Source of the DNA: SIG307 sp964609025
GTDB lineage: Bacteria > Bacillota > Clostridia > Lachnospirales > Lachnospiraceae
Assembly (NCBI GenBank): GCA_964609025.1
Contig: CAZSQM010000005.1
Span: forward strand, 1 to 64,000
Direction: 5' to 3'
DNA length: 64,000 bases
Shown here in pieces: positions 53,069 through 62,238 of the stretch (position 1 is the first letter of the stretch; each line of letters opens with the position of its first letter). Made by a program: the position numbers and the translations under genes. The notes beneath the pieces are model-generated. The model saw only the letters and a list, made by a program, of their open reading frames with translations, ran no database searches and had not been told where the DNA came from.

Positions 53069-56000
53069 TCATTTTTCCGCCCCGTAATCCACAAAGCTGA
53101 TATTCATATCGGCATTTCCTTTGATTCCGTCCACCTTGCCCGTATGCGTATACTGCCACATTGTGAAATCATACGGGTAGTATATGGAGTCACCGTAGTA
53201 CGCATACCAGAAATCATATGCCGACAACTGTCCCAAATCAAGCTTTAAAATCGACCAGCGCGTATTGGCATACAGCACCGGCGTATAGCCTGCCGCCGCA
53301 ATCTCGTCCATAAATGCCTTGGCACAGGCGGTCCGCACTTCTCTGGACAGGGAATTTGCCCGCGCGGCCTTGTAGCTTGTAATCTCCTCCGTGTCGTAGG
53401 CAACCGGCCATGTAATGTCATAGCCTCTCAGATTTTCTATCACAAATGCCGCTTCTTCCTTTGCTTCCTCCACGTTAGTCGCCTGGGTAAAGAAATAAAC
53501 GCCCACCTGAATTCCTGCCGCAAGCGCGCCCTCTACATTCTGTTTAAAATACGGGTCCAGTTCGCAGGTGCCGTTGGTTCCCATGCCGCGGAAACCGAGG
53601 CGGAGCATCGCAAACTCCACGCCGGAAGCCGCCACCTTATCCCATTCGATTTTTTCCTGATATTTGGAAACGTCGACTCCTTTTACGGATACTGTTTTCC
53701 CATCCTCCACATAACGGTATTCCCCGCTTTCGTCCTTTACAAAGCCCGCCGGGTCATAGGCGTTTTCTTTCAACTCCTCCCGGATTGGAATTAACAGCTT
53801 TTCGCCCAAATCGCCGACCACCGTAATCCGCTCCTTTCCGGCTTCTTCCCGAGTCACGCCGTGAATGACGGAATCGCCGCCCACATCTCCGTAGTCCTCC
53901 TCGGCATAGGCGTAGAAGTCCAGCCGGTTCAGTACATAGGCATGATCGGAAAGCGTAAGTTTCCCGACCACCTTCCCCAGATAGGCACCGGAAGATACCA
54001 CATAGGCGTCAAAGCGCAGCCCGTCCTCTTCCAGCGTATAAACCAGCCCCTCGTCCGACCGGATTGCATAGTCCGCAATATCAAAATCCCCGGCCGTCTT
54101 CGGTACGGAGAACAGATAGGACACGCCGCCGATGACCGTATCAATCTGCAGCTCGTTTCCGTCTTCCGCATAAGCGCCCACATCCGCCAGCAGTGCCAGT
54201 TCCTTGTCATACGAAAGGATCCGGTACTCCTGTAACGTCTTTGCGTCCACAATGCGAAGCTTGTCCGCATCTGCCGCAAAAAAGGCATACTGCTCCGCTC
54301 CCGAGGCATTATAAACGCCGCGCGCAGGGCAAAGCGTTTCCGGCTCGTCAAAGCTGTAATCCCAGAAATATACCGCTTTTTCGTCGGCATTTTCCAGATA
54401 AACATACTTCCCGCCGTCCTCTGAAACCTCATTCGGATAGCAGACGCGAAGGCCCTCTCCCTCGATGCAGATATACTCTTTTTCGTCTATCTCCGTTACA
54501 AACGCCCGGTACCCCTCCGGCAATCCGCAGGAGGCGGCATATGCCTCCGGGTTTTCTATGTAACGCCGCACTTCGTCCTCTGCTCCCGGCTGCTCCGCAA
54601 ACGCCGGAGTATCCGGTTCCTTTGCCGAAATTCCGAACACCTTTGCCGCCTTCGGCAGCTTGTTTACAAAAAATGCGTCCACCGAAGTCTTCGCCCGCAG
54701 GAAGCCTTTCCCTACCGGCTCCGCAAACAGATAGCAAAGCGCTGACAGAAAGAGTACGCCTATCAGATGGCCCGCAAAAATGCCGACTGCCCGTCTGCCC
54801 TTCTTCTTTGCGGTCTTCTTATCCTGCTTTCTGCGTGGCTTTGCCTGACTCTGCGCATTCTCCGCTTCCGCTGCCGCAAGCTCCGCGATTTTCTCCTGCT
54901 TCTTTGTAAGCTCCCGCAGCTCCCCGTCCGACAGCCCGGCCTCGGCGCAGTAATCAAAATAAATCGCATAACGGTCGTTGTAATGCTTATAATACGGCGT
55001 AAACAGCAGTTCCCCGTCGGCGTCGGTACCGAACAGGAAAAATGCCGTTTCTCCTTCCAGCTTTACAAAGTTTTTCTTACAGTTTGCAAACCACTCACGC
55101 ACACTGATATTTTTTATCAGAATTTTCTCCCGTACCGGCACGTTCTTCGTCGGTATCGTAACATTTACGCCGGTCAGCTCGGTGGTCATCGCGCTCTGTT
55201 CCAGCCCGGCCGCCAGCACAAACGGACCGTAGGTTACGGCTGCGCTGTACGGGGCGTCCGGCAAAGGATGCAACGTGATTTCCGGGAAAAACCGCAGCGA
55301 AATCTGCTCCTTTGTTTCCCAGCTGCGGTCTAAAAGAAGATAGCCCTGCTTTACCGTATAATCTGCCGGTTCGCCGCCGATTTTCAGTTCGAACCGGCCG
55401 TTCGTCCATTCCGGAATCCGCAGGCAGAGAGTAAAACGCTTCGGCTCCTCCAAGATGAGCGTAAATGTAACGGAATCAAAGTGATTCAGGTCTGTTTTTT
55501 GAGTTAAAACCAAATTTAATTTTTTATCATGTAGAACAGAAGCCAGATACAGGTTGACATACAGCCTGTCTTCTCCGGCATGATAGATGGCGCCGTTCAG
55601 CTTTGTAAAGTTCTCCATGCCGGTACCGGTACAGCACCAGAAATTCTCATAAGGCGTGCTGTATGTCTTAAAGTACCCCGCCGCCATCGGCTGAAAATAC
55701 GTTGTCATACCGGTTTCCGGATTCTGCGAACCGAGGATGGCATTCAAAAATGTCCGCTCGTAAAAATCCATATACTTCTTCTCGCCGGTGACAAAATATA
55801 AGCCTTCCGCAAGCTTTAACATATTGTGCGTATTACAGGTTTCACAGTTGCACTGCGTCCGCTCTTTCCCGAGGGACCCCGGCGCACGGAAATGCTCCCA
55901 TTCGCTGTTGCCGCCGGTGACATAGGTATGGTTCTTCGTCACGATATCAAAGAAAGACTGTGCCGCCTTGAAATAAAAGGCTTCGGACTCTCCCAGCGCA

Positions 56001-56731
56001 AAATAGCGGTTTAACGCGCCCAGAAACTTAGGAATCGTGGTATTCGCGTGCTTTCCGGAAAGAATATCCTTTCCGTCCGCAAGCTGCCGAAACAGCTCCG
56101 TTTCATCAAACTTTTCCGCCGCCTCCAAAAACTCTTTCTTCCCGGTTTCTTTGTAAAGCTCGTACAGGCAGTCGTTCATACCGCCGTATTCCACCAGAAG
56201 TACCCGCTCCCTCACCTCGTCCGTCCACGCGGACACACGGTGCCAGACCCACATACCGAGCTTTACCGCAACCTCTAACGCCTGCGGCAGCCCACCCAGC
56301 TGGTATGCGGAAAGAAGCCCCGCCAGTACCTTATGCATCGTATACCACGGCACCCATGCCGGCTCTCCGCGTTCTACGCGGTCAAACAGCTCCTCGCCGG
56401 AGGCAAAGAGATACCCGTTCTCCTTCTGGCACTCCGCCAGCTGCTGCACAATATAATCCAGCCGGTCGTAAATATCCTGTGCGCCGGTCGCCGCTTTTAA
56501 CTGCGCCAGAGCTGTCATATAGTGTCCTAAGGTATGTCCCGCAATCTCCGCGTCTTCCCAGCCGCCCGGATAACGCTCTGCCTTTTTGTCAAGGCCCGCC
56601 GTTTCACGAAACCCGGCAAGAAGCCTGTCGGAATCAAGGCTTCGCAGATACTCCTGCTCCTTGCAGAAGGCATTCTCCAAAACCGGCTCTGTGATTTCTA
56701 CTGTATTTAGTGCAAAGTTACGAATCAGCAT
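53069..56731 (-). CDS. Fusion of GH127 beta-L-arabinofuranosidase-like domain, membrane helix and GH25 lysozyme-like domain
   Basis: A 1,220-residue single frame. Residues 1 to about 600 are GH127 (DUF1680): the zinc and nucleophile residues appear as Glu297 and Cys299 in CNCETC, and Cys366 and Cys367 in FWCCTGTG; an acid-base candidate is Glu277 or Glu279. No signal peptide precedes it. A Lys-rich stretch (about 630-648) leads into a helix at about 649-670. Residues about 690-1010 are a poorly recognised external region. Residues about 1015-1220 are GH25: Asp1020 in GVDVSKYQ and the DxE of AYDTEE (Asp1113, Glu1115), ending in NADMNISF. The predicted topology leaves the GH127 part inside the cell and GH25 outside. 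GAAAGGAG precedes the ATG. No stop or start lies at the junction. Confidence 0.85.
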   Translation of the reverse strand: MLIRNFALNTVEITEPVLENAFCKEQEYLRSLDSDRLLAGFRETAGLDKKAERYPGGWEDAEIAGHTLGHYMTALAQLKAATGAQDIYDRLDYIVQQLAECQKENGYLFASGEELFDRVERGEPAWVPWYTMHKVLAGLLSAYQLGGLPQALEVAVKLGMWVWHRVSAWTDEVRERVLLVEYGGMNDCLYELYKETGKKEFLEAAEKFDETELFRQLADGKDILSGKHANTTIPKFLGALNRYFALGESEAFYFKAAQSFFDIVTKNHTYVTGGNSEWEHFRAPGSLGKERTQCNCETCNTHNMLKLAEGLYFVTGEKKYMDFYERTFLNAILGSQNPETGMTTYFQPMAAGYFKTYSTPYENFWCCTGTGMENFTKLNGAIYHAGEDRLYVNLYLASVLHDKKLNLVLTQKTDLNHFDSVTFTLILEEPKRFTLCLRIPEWTNGRFELKIGGEPADYTVKQGYLLLDRSWETKEQISLRFFPEITLHPLPDAPYSAAVTYGPFVLAAGLEQSAMTTELTGVNVTIPTKNVPVREKILIKNISVREWFANCKKNFVKLEGETAFFLFGTDADGELLFTPYYKHYNDRYAIYFDYCAEAGLSDGELRELTKKQEKIAELAAAEAENAQSQAKPRRKQDKKTAKKKGRRAVGIFAGHLIGVLFLSALCYLFAEPVGKGFLRAKTSVDAFFVNKLPKAAKVFGISAKEPDTPAFAEQPGAEDEVRRYIENPEAYAASCGLPEGYRAFVTEIDEKEYICIEGEGLRVCYPNEVSEDGGKYVYLENADEKAVYFWDYSFDEPETLCPARGVYNASGAEQYAFFAADADKLRIVDAKTLQEYRILSYDKELALLADVGAYAEDGNELQIDTVIGGVSYLFSVPKTAGDFDIADYAIRSDEGLVYTLEEDGLRFDAYVVSSGAYLGKVVGKLTLSDHAYVLNRLDFYAYAEEDYGDVGGDSVIHGVTREEAGKERITVVGDLGEKLLIPIREELKENAYDPAGFVKDESGEYRYVEDGKTVSVKGVDVSKYQEKIEWDKVAASGVEFAMLRLGFRGMGTNGTCELDPYFKQNVEGALAAGIQVGVYFFTQATNVEEAKEEAAFVIENLRGYDITWPVAYDTEEITSYKAARANSLSREVRTACAKAFMDEIAAAGYTPVLYANTRWSILKLDLGQLSAYDFWYAYYGDSIYYPYDFTMWQYTHTGKVDGIKGNADMNISFVDYGAEK

Positions 56732-56824
56732 GGCTAACTCCTTTCCTCTTTCGGTAAGTCCGCTCCGTTCAAAGTAAGTTCAGTGTAGCAGTTACCTGTG
56801 GCAAAGTCATGTCAGCTGCCGATT

Positions 56825-58666
56825 TTATTCCGTGTCGCCGCAAAGGAATTCCTCAATCCACAAAAGACGCTCATTCAGCCATGTAAGCAGCGCCTCCGCC
56901 GCTTCTCTATGCGTATCGTAGGTAGCTCCGTAACTGAAATTGTTCCAGCCGCCGAAGCCGCCTCGGTTGCCGAAGTCTTCCATATTCCCCCAATCGCCCC
57001 AGTTCCCGAAGCCTTCCATATTCCCCCAATCGCCCCAATTTTCAAAGCCTTCCGTTCCCTCCGGAAGCTGCCACTCTCCCCGGTCGCCCCATGCCCCGAA
57101 AGCTCCAAAGCCTCCGTTCTCCGGTACTCCAACTTCTCCTTCGCCGTTTTCCGGCGGCTGCCATGTGCCCCAATTTTCCCAGCCTTCAAAGCCCTCTGCA
57201 CCCTCCGTTCCCTCCGGAAGCTGCCATTCTCCCCAGTTGCCCCATGCCCCCCAGTTGCCAAAGCCTTCGTTTCCGCCAAAGCCGCCCATACTGACAAGGC
57301 CGTCCCTCCAACGTGCATATTCCCGTTCAAACGCGCCCGCGTAAGCCTCCGTAAGTTCCGTTATCGAAGCCTTCATCCTTTCCACCGGACTGTCCTCCCC
57401 GGTAGAAATCTCCAGATAACGCTCCGCAAGCATTTCCCGGAACCAGTCGTATTCTCCCAGTTGCCGAAGCAGATGATAGATGTATACCGTATCCTCCGCT
57501 TCCGTATAACCGGTAAAATTGCCGTAAGCAAGGTCAAAATCCCACGGGGCACCGAACATCAGCTTTCCTCCCGCGTCCTTGTATACATAAACGCTACTGT
57601 AATTGTTGTCAAAATCATTTGCAATCAGCTGCACCAGATACATATCCACCGCCGAAGCCAGGTCCACGAGCGCCCCTACCGCTTCCTTTGACTTTTCCCG
57701 ATAGATTGCATCGTACACCTGTATCATGTAGTTCTGAATATACGCCACCTGCTCCTTTGAACGTGCGTCGCTCTTAATCACATAAAATGCAGACGTTTCG
57801 TCAAAGGTCCGCTCCATCGGCATCTGCATGCTGTTATCCTTCTCGTTTGCATAGCCGGTAACGGCAAACCACGCTTCCCCTTCGGCGCCTTCTTCACTGC
57901 GGCGCGTACGATCCGCCTCCAGCTCCAAAAGATATCCAGTGTCCGTAACCGTTGCGTCCGCAACCCCGCTCTCGTCCAGATTGATACGTTCTTTTCCCAC
58001 CTTCGTCTGCTCCGCCAAAAGATACAGACCGATATATTCGCCGTCCAGGTAAACCTCCACCAGCCGGCAATCCGTTGTATAAGAAATGCCCTCTAACTCC
58101 TTTGCAAACCGGTAGGTAATCAGATTGCGCAGGAGCGAAGCATCGTTAAACTCCGCTAAAAGCACCCAGCTTCTGTCTGCACCCTCCGAAAGCCCAAGTA
58201 ACTGCTGTTTTTCTTCAAAACGAAGCCGGTAGGGCTTCTTTTCATACATCTGCGTGCTGTTCCCGCGCAGACGGATACCCGCCGCCGCCTGTTCCAGTTC
58301 ATAGGCCGCCTCGCAATTTGTCACGGATACCGTGCAGTTCGTATAGCTTTTATCATCGGTAACTCCGGCTTTATTTTCCGTTTCTATAAAGATTAACGGT
58401 ACTTCTCCTTTATTTTCCTCCGTTCCGGCCTCGGTAGCTCCACCGTTTGCTTCCCGTACTGTTTCTTCCTGCTGTTCCGGCGGCTGACCGCCTTTTTCTC
58501 CGGCCTGCGGTGTTTTTGCCACCGCCCCTGCGTTTCCGCTTTCCGCGCCGACCACCTTCCCTTCTTCCGTAACCTTTGATTTCCGGTTTGCTACCGCGAC
58601 GCCTCCGATCAAAAGCCCCAATGCGCTCACCAGTACCACTACCGAAAGAATCCTTTTCTTTCTCAT
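56825..58666 (-). CDS. CotH-like kinase, membrane-anchored, with Trp/Gly-rich insert
   Basis: A 613-residue protein. Residues 6-26 form a signal anchor; a Gly/Glu-rich linker runs to about 88. The CotH kinase-like domain follows: IRLRGNST with the G-rich loop near 131-137, KKPYRLRF near 143-150 and the catalytic PWDFDLA with Asp376 and Asp378. Residues about 461-580 are almost all Gly, Trp, Asn, Glu and Phe repeats (GNWGDW, GEWQLPEG), breaking the domain before its final helix (582-608). CotH proteins phosphorylate secreted proteins in spore coats or, in other bacteria, surface proteins. The substrate here is unknown. Confidence 0.85.
   Translation of the reverse strand: MRKKRILSVVVLVSALGLLIGGVAVANRKSKVTEEGKVVGAESGNAGAVAKTPQAGEKGGQPPEQQEETVREANGGATEAGTEENKGEVPLIFIETENKAGVTDDKSYTNCTVSVTNCEAAYELEQAAAGIRLRGNSTQMYEKKPYRLRFEEKQQLLGLSEGADRSWVLLAEFNDASLLRNLITYRFAKELEGISYTTDCRLVEVYLDGEYIGLYLLAEQTKVGKERINLDESGVADATVTDTGYLLELEADRTRRSEEGAEGEAWFAVTGYANEKDNSMQMPMERTFDETSAFYVIKSDARSKEQVAYIQNYMIQVYDAIYREKSKEAVGALVDLASAVDMYLVQLIANDFDNNYSSVYVYKDAGGKLMFGAPWDFDLAYGNFTGYTEAEDTVYIYHLLRQLGEYDWFREMLAERYLEISTGEDSPVERMKASITELTEAYAGAFEREYARWRDGLVSMGGFGGNEGFGNWGAWGNWGEWQLPEGTEGAEGFEGWENWGTWQPPENGEGEVGVPENGGFGAFGAWGDRGEWQLPEGTEGFENWGDWGNMEGFGNWGDWGNMEDFGNRGGFGGWNNFSYGATYDTHREAAEALLTWLNERLLWIEEFLCGDTE
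56927..57286 (-). repeat. Imperfect tandem repeat coding for the Trp/Gly-rich insert
   Basis: Related blocks recur inside the CotH gene. One is a 33-base unit around 56979-57045 (two copies coding EGFGNWGDWGNM). Another is a block coding GEWQLPEGTEG at about 57048-57085 and again at about 57200-57240. The insert likely grew by slippage. Confidence 0.7.
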
Positions 58667-58832
58667 TTTGCTGCCCCTTTCCTGCCTTCTCGCTTTGCCA
58701 TCCGCCCTCCCGGTCTTGCACTCTCATCACGCGACGCCGGGTTCAAAATACGTTTCGCTACGCTACCATAATATACAAAAAATGTGAAAAATGTATGAAA
58801 ATGCCATTTATAAACCACATTCGAATACAAAA

Positions 58833-58878
58833 GGAACTTTGCATAGGAGAAAGGACTCTTCCTTCTATGCAAAGTCCC
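58833..58878. repeat. Inverted repeat between CotH and xylB genes
   Basis: Arms 58833-58849 and 58862-58878 (GGAACTTTGCATAGGAG and near-complement) over a 12-base loop, without a clear T tract on either side. The 377-base gap 58667-59043 contains this, the xylB terminator and an AT-rich stretch near 58770-58800 that may hold the CotH promoter (TATATT on the minus strand). Confidence 0.55.
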
Positions 58879-58916
58879 GTGATTGGAATCAACCGTTTGA
58901 CACCTGAATCCTATAA

Positions 58917-58949
58917 AGCAAAAGAGCGCTTTTTCAGCGCTCTTTTGCT
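58917..58949 (-). terminator. Terminator after xylB
   Basis: A perfect 14-base-pair stem (58917-58930 with 58936-58949; AGCAAAAGAGCGCT) and 5-base loop. On the minus strand it follows xylB by about 95 bases. Confidence 0.85.
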
Positions 58950-59043
58950 AATATTAAATCTTATTTTAACTCTTGTTTTTGCTGTTGTCCAGTACGCTTT
59001 CTGCAATCCGCAGAAAACTTTTAAGGGAATTACCTTTCCGGAC

Positions 59044-60519
59044 CTATACGGTTGCCACCGCATCAAAGCTCTCCTTTAATGCCGGATAGAGCTTTCTGAA
59101 TACCTGATACTTTGCCTCGTACTTTGCAACCAGCTCAGCCTCCGGCTCCGTGGTATCCACTACCTTGATAAACTTATCTGCTGCTTCCTCTACGGATGCA
59201 TACTCGCCACAGCCCACAGCCGCAAGGATTGCTGCGCCGTAGCCCGGGCCTTCCTCGCTGTTGATGATGTCTACCTTGACATTCATAATATTGGCAAGCA
59301 TCTTTCTCCAAAGCGGGCTCTTTGCACCGCCGCCCGTTGCACGGATACGGTCAATCTTTACGCCGAGGCTTCTTGCGATTTCAAGAGAATCGCGAAGCGC
59401 ATAGGTAACGCCCTCCAAAACCGCCTGGGTCATATCGGCTCTGGTGGTATCCATTGTCAGACCGATAAAGCAGCCTCTTGCATTCGGGTTGTTATGCGGG
59501 GTTCTCTCGCCCATTAAGTACGGCAGATAGTAAACGTGATTCTCACCAAGGGTCGTAATCGCCTTCTGCTCGCCTGCGTAATCCTTCGTTCCGATGATTT
59601 CGTCCATCCACCACTTGTTGGAGGATGCAGCAGAAAGCATGCAGCCCATTAAGTGGTACTTACCGTTTGCGTGTGCAAACATATGTAATGCATTCTGATC
59701 GTCCACCGCAAACTTATCGCATGCTACAAATACCGTACCGGAAGTACCGAGGGATACGATACACATGCCGTCCTTCGTCGTACCGGTTCCGATTGCGCCC
59801 GCTGCGTTGTCGCCTGCACCTGCAATAATCTTTACGCTCTCCGGAAGTCCAAGGCGCTCTGCCATTGCCTTTGTCAGCGTGCCGACCACTTCGTAGCTGT
59901 CGAAAATCTTTGCAAGCTGTTCTTCCTTAATGCCGCAGATTTCAAGCATTTCCTTGGACCAGCACTTATGCTCCACATCCATTAAAAGCATACCTGCCGC
60001 ATCGGAAGCATCCGTGCAGTGTACGCCGGAAAGAAGGTAGGCAAGATAGTCCTTCGGCAGCATAATCTTCTTAATCTTTGCAAAGTTTTCCGGCTCGTGC
60101 TTCTTTACCCAGAGAATCTTCGGCGCGGTAAAGCCGGTCAGCGCCATATTAGCGGTGTAAGAAGAAATCTTCTCACGACCGATGGTTTTATTTAAGTAAT
60201 CGCACTCCTCCTGGGTTCTTCCGTCGTTCCAAAGAATGGCCGGGCGGATTACCTTATCGTTCTCGTCCAGCATTACAAGACCGTGCATCTGTCCGCCGAA
60301 GCTGATACCGGCTAACTTCGTTCTGTCAAGGCCCTCAAAAATCTCGGCAAGTCCGCTCTCAAACCCTGCGAACCAGTCTTCCGGATTCTGCTCGGACCAG
60401 CCCGGCTTCGGGAAAGATAAGCCATACTCGCGGCTTGCTGTCTTTACAATCGTACCGTTGCTCTCCATCAGCACAAGCTTTACGGAGGAAGTACCTAAAT
60501 CTACACCTAAATAATACAT
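59044..60519 (-). CDS. xylB: Xylulokinase
   Basis: A 491-residue FGGY-family kinase phosphorylating D-xylulose to xylulose 5-phosphate. GVDLGTSSVK near residue 5 is the phosphate loop, GGQMHGLV the sugar site, and TGGGAKSPLWRKMLANI the FGGY signature. The ATG at 60519 is chosen because AGGAG stands 5 bases before it. It stands alone with its own promoter and terminator. With GH30, GH127 and the sugar importer it suggests growth on plant pentoses; no xylose isomerase is in the window. Confidence 0.94.
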   Translation of the reverse strand: MYYLGVDLGTSSVKLVLMESNGTIVKTASREYGLSFPKPGWSEQNPEDWFAGFESGLAEIFEGLDRTKLAGISFGGQMHGLVMLDENDKVIRPAILWNDGRTQEECDYLNKTIGREKISSYTANMALTGFTAPKILWVKKHEPENFAKIKKIMLPKDYLAYLLSGVHCTDASDAAGMLLMDVEHKCWSKEMLEICGIKEEQLAKIFDSYEVVGTLTKAMAERLGLPESVKIIAGAGDNAAGAIGTGTTKDGMCIVSLGTSGTVFVACDKFAVDDQNALHMFAHANGKYHLMGCMLSAASSNKWWMDEIIGTKDYAGEQKAITTLGENHVYYLPYLMGERTPHNNPNARGCFIGLTMDTTRADMTQAVLEGVTYALRDSLEIARSLGVKIDRIRATGGGAKSPLWRKMLANIMNVKVDIINSEEGPGYGAAILAAVGCGEYASVEEAADKFIKVVDTTEPEAELVAKYEAKYQVFRKLYPALKESFDAVATV

Positions 60520-60602
60520 CATATCTCCTTTCCTGCACTTGCGTTTTCCACGTTTCACGCACTTGATTATTTTCGGAAACAAACACAAAGCACCTTAGTT
60601 TA

Positions 60603-60631
60603 ATGATAACAATGAAGTGCGGCACTGTCAA
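60603..60631 (-). promoter_or_regulatory. Promoter of xylB
   Basis: TTGACA (60631-60626), 17 bases, TATCAT (60608-60603) on the minus strand: consensus -35. It overlaps the last codon of the upstream MutS-like gene, so xylB is transcribed independently of it. Confidence 0.75.
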
Positions 60632-62238
60632 TCTTTTTTCGCAGAAAATACTTCCTGTATCATACTGTCATATAAATCCAGCCCGTAGCTGGTAAGCTCC
60701 GGTGCCTGCTCTATCATCCGGAAGGTACGCACTCCGTCCGCCTGCCGCTCCGCGGACAAAAAGAGCGCATGCTCCGGCCTTTTCTCGTAGCAGCTCCGGG
60801 CAAATGCCAACAGATGCGTTACCATCATTACCCGCACGCCGCATTCATACAGCGCCCGCGTAATATCCTCCGCAATCAGCGAGCCTTCCTTCTCCGTTGT
60901 GGTGGCAAAGGACTCGTTTAAAAGCAGAATGGAATCCTTCGACAGATGGTCGATAATACGCTCCATTCTGCCCAGCTCCTCATCCAGACGGCCGCTGTTC
61001 ATGGCACTGTCCTCGCGCCTTGTAAAATGGGTAAACACATTCCGGTACAGACCGCTTGCAAAGCTCTTTGCCGGTACATACATTCCGCATTGCAGCATAA
61101 TTTGTGCGATACCGATGCTACGGAGAAACGTAGACTTGCCACCCTGATTTGCCCCGGTCACCACCACAAGATGCTTCTCCTTCGCCGCTAACGTATTCAC
61201 CACCGGACAACGCAGACTGTAAAGCGCAAGGCTCATTTCCGCCAGTCCGTCAAAGCAGAAATCTTTCCGCTCCGACACCTCGGGGAAGCACAAATCTACA
61301 CCGATCCGGTGTACCCTGCGGTAAAGATTCGCAACTCCCATCAAAAAAGCCGTCTGTAAATACAGCTGTTTGAAAAAGAATTCTTTTTCCTCCAAAAACG
61401 GTTCAAAGTACCGCATCATCACGCCAAGAATCACATTTTTGATTTCACCGACATCCTGCATAAGATTCTGGAGTTCTCCCTCCAGTGCCGGCGCTTCCTC
61501 CGCAAACAGGCTGCGGCAAAAGCCTGTGACCTTTCCTGCCGCATGTTTCAAAAAGCCTGTTTTTACCTTCTCCGGCTCTCTGATATCACACAGGGTAAGC
61601 GCCGTCATGGACAGCCCCGGCCCGAGCGCCGCCGAAACCTCCACAATTCCGTCTACGGTAGACGAACGGATGTCCTTCACTACCTTTTTTAAGCATTCCT
61701 TATAGTCCGGACGGTATTCTGTCAGAAAGTCCCCTGCAAATTTCTTCATTTCCTCCGTTGCAAACTCTTTTTTCCGGCTTCGGAAGACCTCCTCTATCCG
61801 GTCCAGATGATATACGATTCGTTCCAGATAGGTAATATTGGCCGTATGCTGTCTTCCCTGCTCCGTACCGCTTCCGTAGCCGCGCTTTTTCTTTTCCGCG
61901 GCAAAGCGTGACACTTCCTCTCCTGCCGCCTTTGCCGCCAGATACAATTCCTCTGTCCAGTCATAATCCGACACGGCTTCCCGGACCATCTGCTGTCTGT
62001 AAGATACCTCCTCCGGCGTCCGCAACGGCACCAGCATGACCCGTTTCATCACCTCCACCACATACTCGTCCCTTTCCCTGCGGACCTTGACCGCCTTCCC
62101 CCCGTCTTCGCCGTCATAAAGATTTCCTGCCGTTTTAAACACAATATCCAGATTCAGGTCCCGGCATATTTCCTCTTTATCGAAATAGCTTTCTTCCTTT
62201 CCCCATTCCCTGTCCTTATAAAGCAGTGTTACCTTCAT
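60628..62238 (-). CDS. MutS-like ATPase, second of a tandem pair
   Basis: A 536-residue protein with a C-terminal MutS-type ABC ATPase: Walker A in VVVTGANQGGKSTFLRS, Walker B-like ILLLNESFATTTEKEGS and a helical clamp-like middle. There is no N-terminal mismatch-binding domain of MutS1 and no Smr nuclease of MutS2. The start codon ATG at 62238 overlaps the stop of the upstream paralogue as ATGA, so the pair is translationally coupled and may form a heterodimer. A role in classical mismatch repair is not supported. Confidence 0.85.
   Translation of the reverse strand: MKVTLLYKDREWGKEESYFDKEEICRDLNLDIVFKTAGNLYDGEDGGKAVKVRRERDEYVVEVMKRVMLVPLRTPEEVSYRQQMVREAVSDYDWTEELYLAAKAAGEEVSRFAAEKKKRGYGSGTEQGRQHTANITYLERIVYHLDRIEEVFRSRKKEFATEEMKKFAGDFLTEYRPDYKECLKKVVKDIRSSTVDGIVEVSAALGPGLSMTALTLCDIREPEKVKTGFLKHAAGKVTGFCRSLFAEEAPALEGELQNLMQDVGEIKNVILGVMMRYFEPFLEEKEFFFKQLYLQTAFLMGVANLYRRVHRIGVDLCFPEVSERKDFCFDGLAEMSLALYSLRCPVVNTLAAKEKHLVVVTGANQGGKSTFLRSIGIAQIMLQCGMYVPAKSFASGLYRNVFTHFTRREDSAMNSGRLDEELGRMERIIDHLSKDSILLLNESFATTTEKEGSLIAEDITRALYECGVRVMMVTHLLAFARSCYEKRPEHALFLSAERQADGVRTFRMIEQAPELTSYGLDLYDSMIQEVFSAKKD

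Noticed and set aside
56940..57344. Proline-rich plus-strand frames opposite the CotH Trp/Gly region
   Set aside because: They are antisense shadows of the Gly/Trp repeat on the minus strand and have no ribosome site.
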